Source: Centrapalus pauciflorus (lineage: Eukaryota > Streptophyta > Magnoliopsida > Asterales > Asteraceae). Taken from it: a stretch of 64,000 bases of DNA. Shown here piece by piece: positions 12,507 through 23,593 of the stretch. Where the stretch lies: assembly GCA_020465985.1 (NCBI GenBank), contig JAANYP010004395.1:1708101-1772100 (forward strand). The letters run 5' to 3'. Within the stretch, counting starts at the first letter, position 1. Each line of letters starts with the position of its first letter. The notes under the pieces are model-generated. The model did not search any database and was not told where the DNA came from. It worked only from the letters and a program-made list of their open reading frames with translations. The translations under genes and the position numbers were made by a program.

Positions 12507-13148
12507 TAGGGGTGTTCATGGATGGTTAACCGAAACCGAAAGTGCATTTCGGATGCTTAACCGGAGATATCAGTTCGATAATTTCGTGAACCTAAACCTA
12601 AACCGAAAAAACCGGTTAACCGATTTCAGTTCGGTTATTCGGTTAACCAATTAACCATTTTTTTATTAATAAATTATTTTTTTTAATTAAAAACCCCAAT
12701 ATTTAGTTTCTAAAAACTTCAAAAGTCCAAGATAATACATGCAACGAATAAGACTACAAATTATCTATAAAAGATCTTTAAACGATTGAACAATGTCTTT
12801 CATAATCTAATAGAAACAAAAAAAAAAACTCATAATATTTCCTAAATAGTCGTTCTAATGTTGGTCTTTTGTTGTTTTGGATTTAAAAATTAATGTGGAC
12901 TAATAGATGAGCTAAAATTTTAGATTATTGTTAAGATAAATGCTAATATTTATAGGTATAAACATTAAACTATATAAAATTAAAATTTTTTTTCGGGTTT
13001 TCGGTTAACCGTCCGTCACCAAAATCGTGAACCTAAACCGAAGATTTTTTCCGGTTCGGTTAACCAACCGAAAATAATAGAAAATTCGGTTCGGTTAACC
13101 TTAAAATCGGTTCGGTTTTTCTGTTTCGAAATATTTTGAACACCCCTA
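12507..13148. mobile_element. hAT-type MITE, 642 bp
   Basis: Ends are exact 12-bp inverted repeats, TAGGGGTGTTCA and its complement. They are flanked by an 8-bp duplication, GAAACTGG (12499-12506 and 13149-13156), as in the hAT superfamily. Just inside each end lie multiple GGTTAACCG / TTCGGTTAACC motifs, which can pair with one another. There is no coding capacity. Confidence 0.92.
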
Positions 13149-13215
13149 GAAACTGGCGTCCCAGCGCCGCAGACGCTTCTCTGGCGTCTAAGACGTTGCC
13201 TTGGACGCCCATGCA

Positions 13216-14310
13216 ATTTTAACTCTTCCAGCTACCGATTTGCTTCTTTTCTTGCCAATCACCTACAACAAATAATTCACATTAGCAGTACCAATTTTCT
13301 TGTATTTAACACACAAAAACATAAGTGATTAATATCACTGATCATTATGATTTTAAAAACTCCAGCTCCCTTATAATCTATTGTTTGAGAGACTTCTTTT
13401 TTCCAAAAGCTTATTAAAGCCATAAGCTCTCGAAAATTCAAGCTAATTCTAAAGGTTACTTGAGAAATAAAAATTATAAACTATTTCACGTAGCTTTTAG
13501 AAGTAACTTGAGTTTATGAGAAATAAAATTACCAAAATCACTTTAATTAAATTATAGGTAACCATTTTATTTCGTTCTTTTTTTTAAAAAAAAAAAGACT
13601 AAACTTTAAAAGCTTAATGTAAATAAATAATTAAATATGTCAGTTTAGTGGTTAAACTGTGTAATTTAATGGCTAAATATACCAACTAACGGTTAATGAT
13701 TAATTAAATGTGTATAAAATATAGTTAAATGACCAAATTTATACAAATCTGATAATTAGTTGGTTAAATGTATACTTAACCTATACTTTTAAAGCATTCA
13801 AACATAAAACATTATAATCCTCATTAACAGTTTAACACATGGTTTCACTCCGTTAAAAGCCTTTGGTAAATATAAAAAATGTAGATATATAGAAATAGAA
13901 TTGAATGTGATAATGACTGTTAAATTTATATACATCTTTAGTGTCCAATTATATATTGTTAAGTGGTCTAGTGATCGAAGATATAAAATCTAACGAAGAA
14001 TCAAGATTGACACATTTTTTAACTTGAGTTTCATGATTTACTTACATTCTATTAAGCTTTTTTATCGTGTAATAATTTAATTTTTAACTATAAATAAAGA
14101 AAACCAAGGCTTTACACTTTTTCGCCATTTCGGTTAGGAATTTGTGTTTAAACACATAAATGTATGTTCTTGTATGTCTTTAGAAAATCAAATTTTCATG
14201 TGGTTTGTTCGTTGGTTTAGGTTGTGTACCAAACCAAACTATTTGTACTTGACCTATCCAACTATTCTTATTTTAGTTTATGGGAAAATTTTGTTTTATT
14301 TATAATAGAT
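13216..14310. other. Intergenic, no gene seen
   Basis: AT-rich with no supported ORF. Around 13640-13790 a motif of the type TTTAGTGGTTAAA / TTAATGGCTAAA recurs. Similar sequence is present at 46.5-46.65 kb, suggesting a low-copy dispersed repeat. Confidence 0.5.
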
Positions 14311-14319
14311 TAATAATAA

Positions 14320-15208
14320 GGGTTTATTATGAAAAAAAACCCAACATGTTTTCACGGTTTTTGCGTTTTCGTTTCTCCGCGTTAAATTTTTCCATAAAAG
14401 TCATCAAGTTAATTTTTTCTTTTTGGTTTAGTGAAATTTGGACATTAGATACCGGTTTTTCAATTTTTAAAAACCCAATTTACTAATTGTAACTGTGTTC
14501 TAATGTCCAAATTTCACTAAATAAAACAAAAAAAATTAACTTGGTGACTTTTATGCAGTGGCGGACCCAGGATCTGGGGTCATCGGTTGCACAAATCTAA
14601 GTCATCTTACCGGTTCGATAATTTAAGTAACTAAATTGGTCGGGTCTGCGAGTCGGACCAACAAAAATTCTTTAACATAATACAAATTAAAGTAGATATC
14701 AAATAAATTCTAAATTTTTTTTAAATATATTAAAATTGGTTATTTGGGTTTGAGTTACTGGGGTATAAGAAATAAGATTGGGTTTTTTTTTTAATTGTGT
14801 TTTGGGTCGAAGAATTTTGATTTTGATTTTGGGTTTTGTTATATTATTAGGTTTTAACTTTTAAAAGTGTGTTTAGTTTTTATTTTTTTTATTTATTTAG
14901 ACATTTTATTTTAATACTTTTAATTTATTTGTTTTGATTTGATGCTATAATATTTTATAATTAAGTTGTACACTTAAATTTTTTTAATAATTGAATAGTA
15001 TAGGTGGCACAATTAAACAATCATCGTTTGCACAATTAAAATTTTAAAAAGTTTTAACTTACGAAACGATATTATTAAGGAGGGGACCGGTGACACGTGC
15101 CACCCCCAAGTGAACATGGGTCCTCCCCTGCTTTTATGGAAAAAATAATTTGAGAGACGGAAATGCAAAAAATATAAAAACATATTGATTTTTTTTCATA
15201 ATAAACCC
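14320..15208. mobile_element. Foldback MITE (copy 1), interrupted by a hAT MITE
   Basis: The outer ends are GGGTTTATTATGAAAAAA and its complement (ending 15208). Both sides carry TAATAATAA (14311-14319 and 15209-15217), consistent with a 9-bp duplication, although this is low-complexity sequence. The two halves are inverted copies along about 140 bp, including a GAAATTTGGACATTAGA block and its complement. Removing the 575-bp hAT element and one 8-bp duplication leaves about 306 bp. A second copy lies at 47875-48163. Confidence 0.85.
14556..15130. mobile_element. hAT-type MITE nested in the foldback MITE
   Basis: Ends are CAGTGGCGGACCCA and, reverse-complemented, CAGGGGAGGACCCA. The 8-bp duplication CTTTTATG flanks both sides (14548-14555 and 15131-15138). 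TIR and duplication length indicate hAT. There is no coding region. It entered the right arm of the foldback and is younger than it. Confidence 0.92.
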
Positions 15209-15217
15209 TAATAATAA

Positions 15218-16066
15218 TGTATAGTTCCTATATGGTTACTTTGAGTCATTGAGAACTTCATGTAAGTTATTTTAGAGCCATAAACTTAATACTTTATATC
15301 AAGTTGGTTTATTTACCAAGTCACTTGATGTTTCGTCATCATAATTTAGTTTTCATGCATCGTCTGAAATAAAGACTTTTCAATTACTATGTCATTTTAG
15401 TTGCTTGTTCGTTTTAAAAAACATTTCTTGAAACTACGTTTCGTTAAAGTAAGAATACGGTTTGAGGACCCAAAAAATTCGCATTCATGTTTAAAAACAC
15501 GAAGCCAACACATACTCTAATGCGCTAACATAACTCATGTGTCTAGAGAAACCAATCATCATCAATAACAAACTAGCCGCTATCTTAGTCGATCACCCAG
15601 TCGAAGGACTTTTAAGTCCCAATTCTTCGGCACCCCAGTTTAGAGATCGGCTAGGTTGCAAGATGCAACGATGAGCTAGGGTTTTGCGACAACATAGTTA
15701 TCCGGTTATTACGAGTTCAGAATTGCCATACTAACAAGAAACAAAATCAAGAAAGTATGAAAGTAAGAAGGAAATAGTACAAAAACCAGGGCATTGCAAC
15801 AAGTACAACTACAAGTAGAAGTCAGCTACAAATGCATTTAATTACCAAAAAATTAACAAAAAGGTAAAAAAAAAGAAATTAAAATTTAAAAAAAGAAACA
15901 TCATAATCAAAAATCAAAATTAAAAAGAAGCTGCATATTATCTTTCCCTTTATACACTTCTTCTTTGCACCAATTGCAATACCATGATGTTAAATTATGG
16001 CAAACAAAGAGATGCATATAACAGCATCTCATTTGAAAAAACCATTAACAGGCATTGATTCAAAGG
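15218..16066 (-). other. Downstream region and probable 3' UTR of the RVE gene
   Basis: No ORF. The part nearest the stop codon (about 15800-16066) is likely the 3' untranslated region of the minus-strand RVE gene. I could not fix a poly(A) site. The remainder is ordinary AT-rich DNA. Confidence 0.5.
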
Positions 16067-18417
16067 CTACAAGCAAAGTCTTATTCTTTGCTCTTCCCTC
16101 TCTTCGCCGCTCGAATGACTCTCCCTCTGCGCTAAACATCGTTTATATGGTACAAACCCTTTTATACACTTGTCTTTCTTCTCGCTCTTGTTCTCGTTAC
16201 CTTTACATTGCTTTGTAAACGCTGATCTCTCGCTTGCTACCAGCAAAAACGGCTTTTTTTCCTCCTTGCTTTCAGTGTCGCTCGCCCCAGATCCAGTGTT
16301 TGAACCTGTTAACGAACTCTCGTTTTGTGTTTCTGAACCACTTTGTTTCGTTTGTACGACTGGATTGCATGGTTGGACGAAAGGGTAAGATATGCCTCCG
16401 TAAAGAGTCCACCAGGGTGTGGCGGAAGAAGTGGATCTCACAACACTTGAGTCTGAATTCTCGTCAAGAAACTGCATGTAGTACACGGGTGCTCCACAAG
16501 GTAAAGAGGCAATAGGCATCAAGTTTTGTGGAATCGAATTTACGACGTTGATGTTTCCATCACAAGGATCAACCGTGTTGTTTGGTTGGGGATCCATAAC
16601 CACAACTGTTTTCCCAAAAAGCTTTAAACTTTGAGTGCACCCAGTCTCCGGTGAACTTTCGTTAAACCCCTTTTCCTCACCACAAGATTCCTCCTGTTTC
16701 TAAATATTATAGCCAAAAAGGTAACAATTATACTTCTAGCAAACTTAAATTCACAAACGTTTAACATAGATTACAAAGTGAAGATTAGTACCGTTGGAGG
16801 AGACGACACATTTTCTTCCGGTGAGAGATCAGTTTCTGAATGCAAAACGCCACCAGGTTTCACCCCATTAGCAGATGAAACTGGGGACGATCCACCATTT
16901 GGTGAACATGAATCGCCCAGAGCAAATATGTTCGAACCACCTGCAGAAAGAACCGAAGTAGGCGACTGGTTTTCTTGGTCCGACCCTGATGTGTTTGGGG
17001 AAGTCGACCGCTCAGGATGACCTCCCGTTTTATGTGGAGCTGAAAGCTTACGAGGGTAAGGGTGCATCGGCTTCCTTTTTGGACGAGGAGGAGGGATCTC
17101 AATCGGTTTCACCTCACTCACATCACCACCAGTTGATTCACGAACCACCTATAAACATAGAAATATATAACATATCAGTAAAAATATCACCAAACATCAC
17201 ACAAATCCGCCATCTTCTTGGAATAGAACTATCAGGTACAATCAGTAGACCTTAGAGAAAAATTTTTGGGCATGACTTCTTATTTGAACCGCAGTTTTCG
17301 TGCCCACATGTTCTGCAAATAGGGAAGTGTCCGATTTCAATTTCTTATTCAAACTCAAATCTAACACGACTAAATTACATCATAAACATAACTAGATATA
17401 CCTTCAATTCGTCGCCAAGCTCGTCCATAAAGCTTTAAAGCTTCGAGAAACTTCTTGTGTTCTTCTTCAGTCCACCTTTCCCTTTGTTTTGTGATCGTGT
17501 AAGGTTTCCTAACCTACTCGAAATCAAAAGGCAATAACATAAACACACAAAACTAACAAAAAGGCCACAACATGGCTTCTCAATCCGAATCCACAAACCT
17601 TGGGAGCATAGTCATCGGCTAAAGTAAATTGGTCATTTTTAACCGTATCTGAAACGGACCCTTCACTAGGATCCTACATTCATCAAGAAACAACACATCA
17701 AGATCAACATTCAAATTAACATTAGGAAAACGAAAAATGCACATGAGTTTCAAAGCTAGTTATTTCCTTCTACAAACCCACAAATCTAACTACGTAATAT
17801 TACATGTCTACCCTAATTCGGCTATTCGATGTCCCAATAAACTAAATGTTCGATAAATGGATCCACATATTTAGCAAGTTGATCTTATATACCATTCAAT
17901 TTTAGAAAGTAGAAAACCTCAAAATCAATAAGTTCTTAATGGTAATATTTTGATTAATACCCAGTTTTGGACTCTTAATTTGAGCTTAAAAGTGGCTAAT
18001 CCTGAATCTACCAAATTAACTTGGCATAACTCCCAGCAATCCAGTATAATCAAAGATTCATGAACCAGGAACATTTTGACTCAGTCAAAGCTGATTAATT
18101 TATTACAAATTTACTGAGTATAATTTTTAGATTAGTAAATACTAAATATATTACTAGATTATTAATGAAAAAAAGGTATCCAATTAATACTTCCCCTAAA
18201 TAAAATCCATGCTCCATAGAACATGACCATGATCATACAAACTTACAAAGTACAAAACCCTACATGCTTTTTGCACCAAAAAATTATCAAGAGAAATTCA
18301 ATCGACGGCTAAAAACCAAAATTAAACGGCTAAACCGAACGAACTGTGGAATTAAATCTCTTAATTGAAGGACTCAGGAAGATATCTACATACCTCCACC
18401 ATGCTTTCAGACACCAT
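16067..18417 (-). CDS. RVE: REVEILLE-type single-MYB (SHAQKYF class) transcription factor
   Basis: Six coding exons join in frame: 18394-18417, 17599-17673, 17402-17513, 17251-17312, 16792-17148 and 16067-16699. All have GT-AG sites. The product is 420 residues. The MYB domain spans about residues 43-91, with W47 and the SHAQKFF signature at 83-89. A proline/basic block (IEIPPPRPKRKP, from 107) and the C-terminal GFVPYKRC (391-398) and EEREEQRIRLCL end are typical of the RVE1/RVE2/RVE7 branch, not LHY/CCA1 or RVE8. Such proteins are nuclear and bind evening-element DNA (AAATATCT) to pass clock timing to growth and metabolism. The start follows from the first ATG of a small exon (MVSESMVE) spliced in phase 0. 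No disabling change is seen. Which RVE paralogue it is cannot be settled here. Confidence 0.93.
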
Positions 18418-18465
18418 AAAGAATTCTTCAAAATATCCAACGGTTTCTCCACAGCTTCCTTTACA

Positions 18466-18760
18466 AACACGTCAATCAAAATGAATTTCTACAAAAACTC
18501 ACCGAAACATCTCCGGATCTAAACAGATCATCACCGAAATCAAACTCAGTATTCGAATCAAAACCCGACCCGACCCGTTAAAACAACACAATATTAAGAT
18601 CCAAGCTCTCCTATAGAAACAATCAACACGCCTAAAACAACAATCACAGCCGAAAACTGGAATAATATCGAGTTCTGAAAAAGATTTCTCCGGTGGAATA
18701 AACGGTTTCCGACGACCAAAGATCAATCGGAAAACCTAGAGAGAGAGAGAGAGAGAGAGG
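18466..18760 (-). other. RVE 5' UTR with probable leader intron and (GA)n
   Basis: Upstream of the start codon, a TTCG|GTGAGTTTTT donor (about 18502) and a TTTGTAAAG acceptor (about 18466) suggest a short intron in the leader. The leader begins near a GA run on the plus strand (about 18738-18760; CT on the transcript), a usual feature of plant 5' UTRs. The transcript start is inferred, not seen. Confidence 0.5.
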
Positions 18761-18844
18761 AGTGTGGGTTTGTGGTGTTGAAATCAAAGATATGAAGAAG
18801 GGGGAGAGTAGTTTTGTATACGGAGGAAAAGGGAGAAAGCGAAG

Positions 18845-18975
18845 AAGGGGGTGCCACGTCAGATATTAATTTTCTGTCTTTTTTTATTTTTATTTTTTAT
18901 TTCTTTTTAGAAACCTCGAGAAATTGGTGGAGTTTTGTGGCTCACGTTTAATGAGGGACCTGAACACGTGGCTGT
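18845..18975 (-). promoter_or_regulatory. RVE promoter: G-box, ACGT box and short evening element
   Basis: Read on the minus strand, a perfect G-box CACGTG lies at 18965-18970. A TGACGTGGC ACGT box lies at 18853-18861, directly adjoining AATATCT (18861-18867), the core of the evening element bound by clock MYB proteins. Known clock-output genes combine evening elements with G-boxes. That these sites work here is inference. There is no convincing TATA box. Confidence 0.5.
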
Positions 18976-19393
18976 CGTCTGTCATTTCACTGAAACGACA
19001 CCGCTTTTTGTGGTCTATTATTCTTTCACATCTGATTATTCAAAACCTGAAAAACTTAATTAAAAATAAAACTTACTTATTTTCATGCAAGTGGTACAAG
19101 TATTTAAAACGGGTTGAAATAAAATATATTATATTATATTATAAAAATATATATTTGTGGAAAAAGAAATAATAGAAAAAGGGGCGCGTGCAGGTGGAGA
19201 TAAGGAGTGAGCTGTACTCGCGAAATGGTATGAGTCTACGTGTCAAGAATCTTGTGGTTTGTATGAGTTTTTACAAAGATCTAAAACCATTATGCTTTTT
19301 GGATTTTTATTATTTTCTATTTTAATCAGAATAAAGATTTTTTTAACGTCAATTTCATTAACGTAAATTTTAAAGCTTGTAAAATTTTATATA
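18976..19393. other. Upstream flank of the RVE gene, no gene seen
   Basis: AT-rich with no ORF of note. It contains AGGGGCGCGTGCAGGTGG near 19178, a short GC-rich patch of unknown role. Confidence 0.45.
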
Positions 19394-20328
19394 CTAAGTT
19401 GTTAACCCGCATATTGCAGCAGGATCATAAATTATATTTATATAAATATAATACGTTAAAATAATAAAATAACATTGGGTAACCGTAAATCCCACCTGAG
19501 GATCACTCACTGCTTTCAATCTAAGTTTACAAAATGAAAAAATGTGATTGATCGACCAACTAAATAAAAAAACAAATGTCATTTTAAAAATAGTTGACAC
19601 AACAAAAAATTTTATGTTGGAAATGTAGAAAAAAAGAATCGATTATAATGATATATATTCGTCCTTTTGTATAATATAATATATCAAACGTTATGACACA
19701 TAAACAAAAAAATTATATATCATATATGAAATAAAATAACTAGTTAAGTTGCATACCTACCTGCCTGATAAAAATAGTTCCGATGATAACAAATTTTGTA
19801 TCAGAATGTAGATTAAAATAATGCGATTATAATAATGTATTTATATATTAATAAAATATAATATAGCAAAGGTTATCACAGAAAACACAAAAATGTTATA
19901 TATTATATATAAAGTAATAAAAAAGTTAGTCGTTTACCTGCCTACCAGCTACCTTTATTATTCGGTGAACAGTAAAACAGGGTGATCGATCAATCAACTA
20001 AATAATAAAAAATTTGTCATTTTAAAATAGCTAACACGAAATACAATTTTATGTTAAAATTTAGATAAAAGAAAAGCTCTCATGATGATATATTTGAATT
20101 TTTATAAAGTATAATACATCAAACGTTATAATAGGAAAAAAAACAAATATATATTATATATAAAATAAAATATTTAGCCAGCTTCATGCCTGCCAGCTTA
20201 AAAAAACGGTTCCGACGATAATAAATTTCATATCAGAATGTAGACAAAAATAATGCGATCGTAATAACATATTCAAATTTTAATAAAATTGAATACATCA
20301 AAAGTTATCATAGAAAAATAGAAATGTG

Positions 20329-20420
<92 letters not shown>

Positions 20421-20500
20421 AATAAAATAAGTTGTTTACCTGTCTGCTTCAACTGTCTGGCAGCTTGCTTCACTATTCGATGAACAGTAAAAGCAAGTTT
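19394..20500. repeat. Two-step (higher-order) tandem repeat, possible Helitron tail
   Basis: Two diverged monomers of about 215 bp alternate. One contains CCTGCC...TTCCGATGATAACAAA (19758; again about 20186). The other contains CCTGCCTACCAGCT...GGTGAACAGTAAAAC (19938; again about 20440). The A-B pair repeats with a period of about 435 bp; TGATCGATCAA-type motifs lie at about 19546 and 19982. At the left edge, minus-strand CCTGCTGCAATATGCGGG followed by TTAACAACTTAG resembles a Helitron hairpin plus CTAG tail with one base inserted, so the array may lie inside a Helitron. Confidence 0.65.
20334..20416. repeat. (TA)n microsatellite
   Basis: A pure TA run in the last monomer of the 19.4-20.5 kb array. 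Other monomers have only short ATATATTATATATA stretches there, so this is a local expansion. Confidence 0.95.
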
Positions 20501-20638
20501 TCAAACAGTATTATTAGTTATTTGAAATACTTTTAAATACAATATACCTTGCGTATTAGAAACTTTTGTTTTTTATGCACAAATATTATATATATGGATA
20601 TATGTATATAATATCTAACACACTGTTTTTAGAAAATA

Positions 20639-21128
20639 TGGTTAAAGTCGTACAGATACAACATATTTTTCTCAATTTATCTAAATGACTAATTACCCTT
20701 TTTTTACTGGATGGTAGTTGTACTCCAAAATGACTTGTCGATATGGTACGTGTAACCAGTAACTATGTTAATACGGCAGTTTTTGCTGATTCAAATGACA
20801 ACGTGACAGGTTTTTAATGACATGATGCTTACGTGGATTTACCATATCAACATAGTTACTTGTTACACGTACCATATCGACAAGTTATTTTGGAGATACA
20901 ACGTGGATTTTGATCAATATAAATAATTTAGAAAATCCACATAAGCATATAGATAATTTTCCTACTTCAAAAAACACAAATATAAGATCATTATCGATAG
21001 ATACGGTAATCAAAAGTACCATTTCAACAATAAATTTTAAGTACAAGTATCAATGGGATAAAAAAAATAACTAGATTAGTCATTTGAGTAACTTCAGCAA
21101 AGTAACATACATTTGTACGACTTTAACC
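20639..21128. repeat. Long foldback repeat
   Basis: The outer ends are GGTTAAAGTCGTAC and its complement. An inner pair (about 20716-20775 and 20843-20898) is nearly perfect: TCGATATGGTACGTGTAAC against its complement. TAAATGACTAATTA near 20680 pairs with its complement near 21075. No coding capacity and no certain target duplication. It is probably a non-autonomous DNA element. Confidence 0.7.
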
Positions 21129-21153
21129 CTAAAAAATAAAAACTATATTTTTA

Positions 21154-21329
21154 GGGTAATTCTATATGGACAGCCCTTCAATTGCTAATCACACACCCCC
21201 TCTTCTTAATGTGAGAGGAGATTAACTTCTAATCATTGGGTCTCACGTCAATTAACAAAAATCATGTGACTAAGATGGTGTGTGATTAATAAAAATTAAG
21301 AAGAGGTGAGTGTACATATACCAATGCCC
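21154..21329. mobile_element. Small MITE with 8-bp duplication, 176 bp
   Basis: TATTTTTA flanks both sides (21146-21153 and 21330-21337). The ends GGGTAATTCTATATGGACA and, complemented, GGGCATTGGTATATGTACA are inverted. The similarity continues inward through TAATCACACACC and its complement. The duplication length fits a hAT-type MITE. It lies 25 bp from the end of the preceding foldback. Confidence 0.8.
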
Positions 21330-21337
21330 TATTTTTA

Positions 21338-22414
21338 TTGCATATGATATATTATATTTTTTTTAAAGTAAACTAGACATTTTTATCATACCTTATGACA
21401 TAAACTAGAGATGTTATTTGTTTATAGATATTCTACTTTTAGCAACTCATGTATTTATATGAGTATAGATAATAAATGATTTAGATTGACCATGATTAAT
21501 AGTCACTAAATTAAAAATCGATTAGTTTAGGAATTGTTACATGACACTAAATGTTTTACTTTATTAATATATGTAAATAGATTGATAATTTCGTCAATTC
21601 AGGACAAAAGTAATGCTAATAAATATAAGGTTGTGTCATTTTATGATAAAAGTTTATTTTGGATGTGATGTGGTAAAGAAATGTTTAATAAATTTAGTTT
21701 TAAATAAGTAAATAAACTAAAAAATGTTGAAAAATAAATTGAAAATAAATAAAGGAGAAGGTATTTCAACCAATCAGATTAGAAAAGCAGTATATTGATA
21801 AAAAAATATCATAAATAACATTGGTAATTTTGACTCTACCTACTAAAGGTCAGAGGTTCGAGGTGAAAGAGTGACAAAGTTGCTCCATTGAAGCCATTGG
21901 ACTCCATTACCACTAAGTCAGCTCGATTTACCTCTCACGTGATGGGTTTGATACGGTTTAGCGTGGGCCAGTTGAGGTTGTCGGTACATCAACCTTTTTT
22001 TTACCCTACCTAACTAATAATTGATTTAAATATTAATAAGTTAATTATAAATCAAACATATTTGGATGTTTACTCGGGTGTTGTTTGATTGCATAAAATG
22101 TGAACTGGATGATGTCTAATTTTACTTCTGATTGATGAGATGTGCTCCTGATAAGATATTAAAATCTTATAAGAGCATTCAATAAGTTTGTTTGTTTATA
22201 AATTATCTGATTCCGTTATCAAAATATATATCAACAGTTTTAGGCTAAAATAGAATATATTAATAAAAAAAAGTTGATAATAGGTGAAAGAAAGTTGCAA
22301 AAAAAAAAAAAAACATGTGTCGTTGGAGTGTTGCGTCAATGGAGTGAAGGTGGTCGGTGTCATCGGCATCTGGGGATTGCATCGCCGCCGGGGGAAGGAG
22401 GTTGGCTACGTTTA
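21338..22414. other. Intergenic with a SINE-like stretch
   Basis: No gene. About 21835-21996 contains CAGAGGTTCGAGGTGAAAG (a degenerate RNA polymerase III B-box pattern) and ends in a T-rich stretch. It may be a decayed SINE or tRNA-like repeat. I see no A box that fits and no flanking duplication. A GC-richer patch at 22330-22412 has no recognised coding content. Confidence 0.35.
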
Positions 22415-22451
22415 GGTTGCGTATGATAAAAAAGAATCATAAAGAAAAGAA

Positions 22452-23071
22452 TCTATATATTATAATAATTGAGAACAATTTCTGCCACGTGTCACCTTTA
22501 TACTACCTCACTTTTTTATTTTTCCGCTCTTTTTCCAAAAATAAAACTTAACATTAATTTAAGTAACATTCTTATCATTTAATTGATTTAATTTAAACTT
22601 TATTGTTGAAACTTATTATTTTTGTTACCTAAAATAATTCAAACTACAATTAATATTTATTAAAAGTTTTCAAGAGTAACAAGCTAAAATAAATTTTATT
22701 AAAATCAATAAAATAATAAACTTCATGTGAGTAAATAATTTAAAAAATCGGTAAAATAAAAAATTTAGTTTTACAATAAATTTTTTTTAAAAAGATTGAC
22801 TTAGAGTTATCATTTTTTACCATTAAATCAAAATTTCAAATATTTTGAATCACATTTAGTCGTCTTTTTTGACTTAAACATTGACTTAGAGTCATCATTT
22901 TTTACCATTGACTCAATGATTTTGCATGTATGTCATCTTTTTATTGGTTTTTATTGTATCTTAATTTTAAAATTTTTTTGAAGGTTATTAAGGGATCTCA
23001 CCTCTTTATTAATATTTAATTTATAACAAATCTTTTACATCAATCCATGTAATATATGAGTATTAATCTAG
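22452..23071 (+). mobile_element. Non-autonomous Helitron (plus strand)
   Basis: It starts TCTATATATTATAATAATTG after an A. It ends TATTAATCTAG before a T, with an imperfect hairpin (CCATGTAATATATGAG) about 11 bases upstream of CTAG. An A|T insertion site, TC start and hairpin-CTRR end are the Helitron hallmarks. No Rep/helicase is encoded. The 5' end closely resembles that of the minus-strand Helitron ending at 29404. Confidence 0.85.
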
Positions 23072-23210
23072 TTGATGATAAATTAATAGTTTTTTAAACT
23101 ATCAAAATTGAAAATGCAATAATCATATGGTGGTTGTAATTCATTTTCTCTAATTTTAGTTTATACTTAATTCTCTACCATTGGTAGAGAAATGAAAGAA
23201 TAGAATTTTA

Positions 23211-23468
23211 GGTGATATTTGTTTTTTAAGATGTTAAATGTCTGAAGTCTGAAAACCACGTCTGAAATTAAGAGGAGACCTTAAGATCTGAAATTAAGAG
23301 TCTCTTAATTTTAATTCAGACTACTCTCTTTCTCTTAAAATTCAAAGGGAAATTCAGAGGATAGAATCTCTTAAGTCTGAATTTAAACAAACAATACAAA
23401 TTAAGTTAAGATCTGAAATTCAGACTTCAGACCATTTTCAGACCCTCTTAATTGCAAACAAACACACC
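23211..23468. mobile_element. MITE nested in the Tourist-like MITE
   Basis: The left end GGTGATATTTGTTTTTTAAG and the complemented right end GGTGTGTTTGTTTGCAATTA are inverted relatives. The interior is full of TCTGAA/TTCAGA motifs that pair across the centre (CTGAAGTCTGAA near 23242 with its complement near 23423). TTA occurs at 23208-23210 and 23470-23472, with one extra G on the right side, so the 3-bp duplication is probable but not exact. Confidence 0.65.
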
Positions 23469-23593
23469 GTTAATCTATACACTGATCCAACTTGAGAATT
23501 CGTAGAGAATTTATATATGCAATTCAAGTCTCTTAACTTGTAATTTGTCTTCGTTTCCTTTCTTTTCCATTCTCTCTACCAAACGCAACCTTA

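Larger units (their letters stand above)
22415..23590. mobile_element. Tourist-like (PIF/Harbinger) MITE hosting two insertions
   Basis: The ends are GGTTGCGTATGATAAA and, complemented, GGTTGCGTTTGGTAGAGA. TTA flanks both sides (22412-22414 and 23591-23593), the PIF/Harbinger target duplication. Inside are a Helitron (22452-23071) and another MITE (23211-23468). Without the Helitron it is about 556 bp. There is no transposase. Confidence 0.82.

Noticed and set aside
16234..17255. Plus-strand ORFs of 72-93 codons
   Set aside because: Antisense shadows of RVE exons 4 to 6, whose splice sites and protein motifs are on the minus strand.
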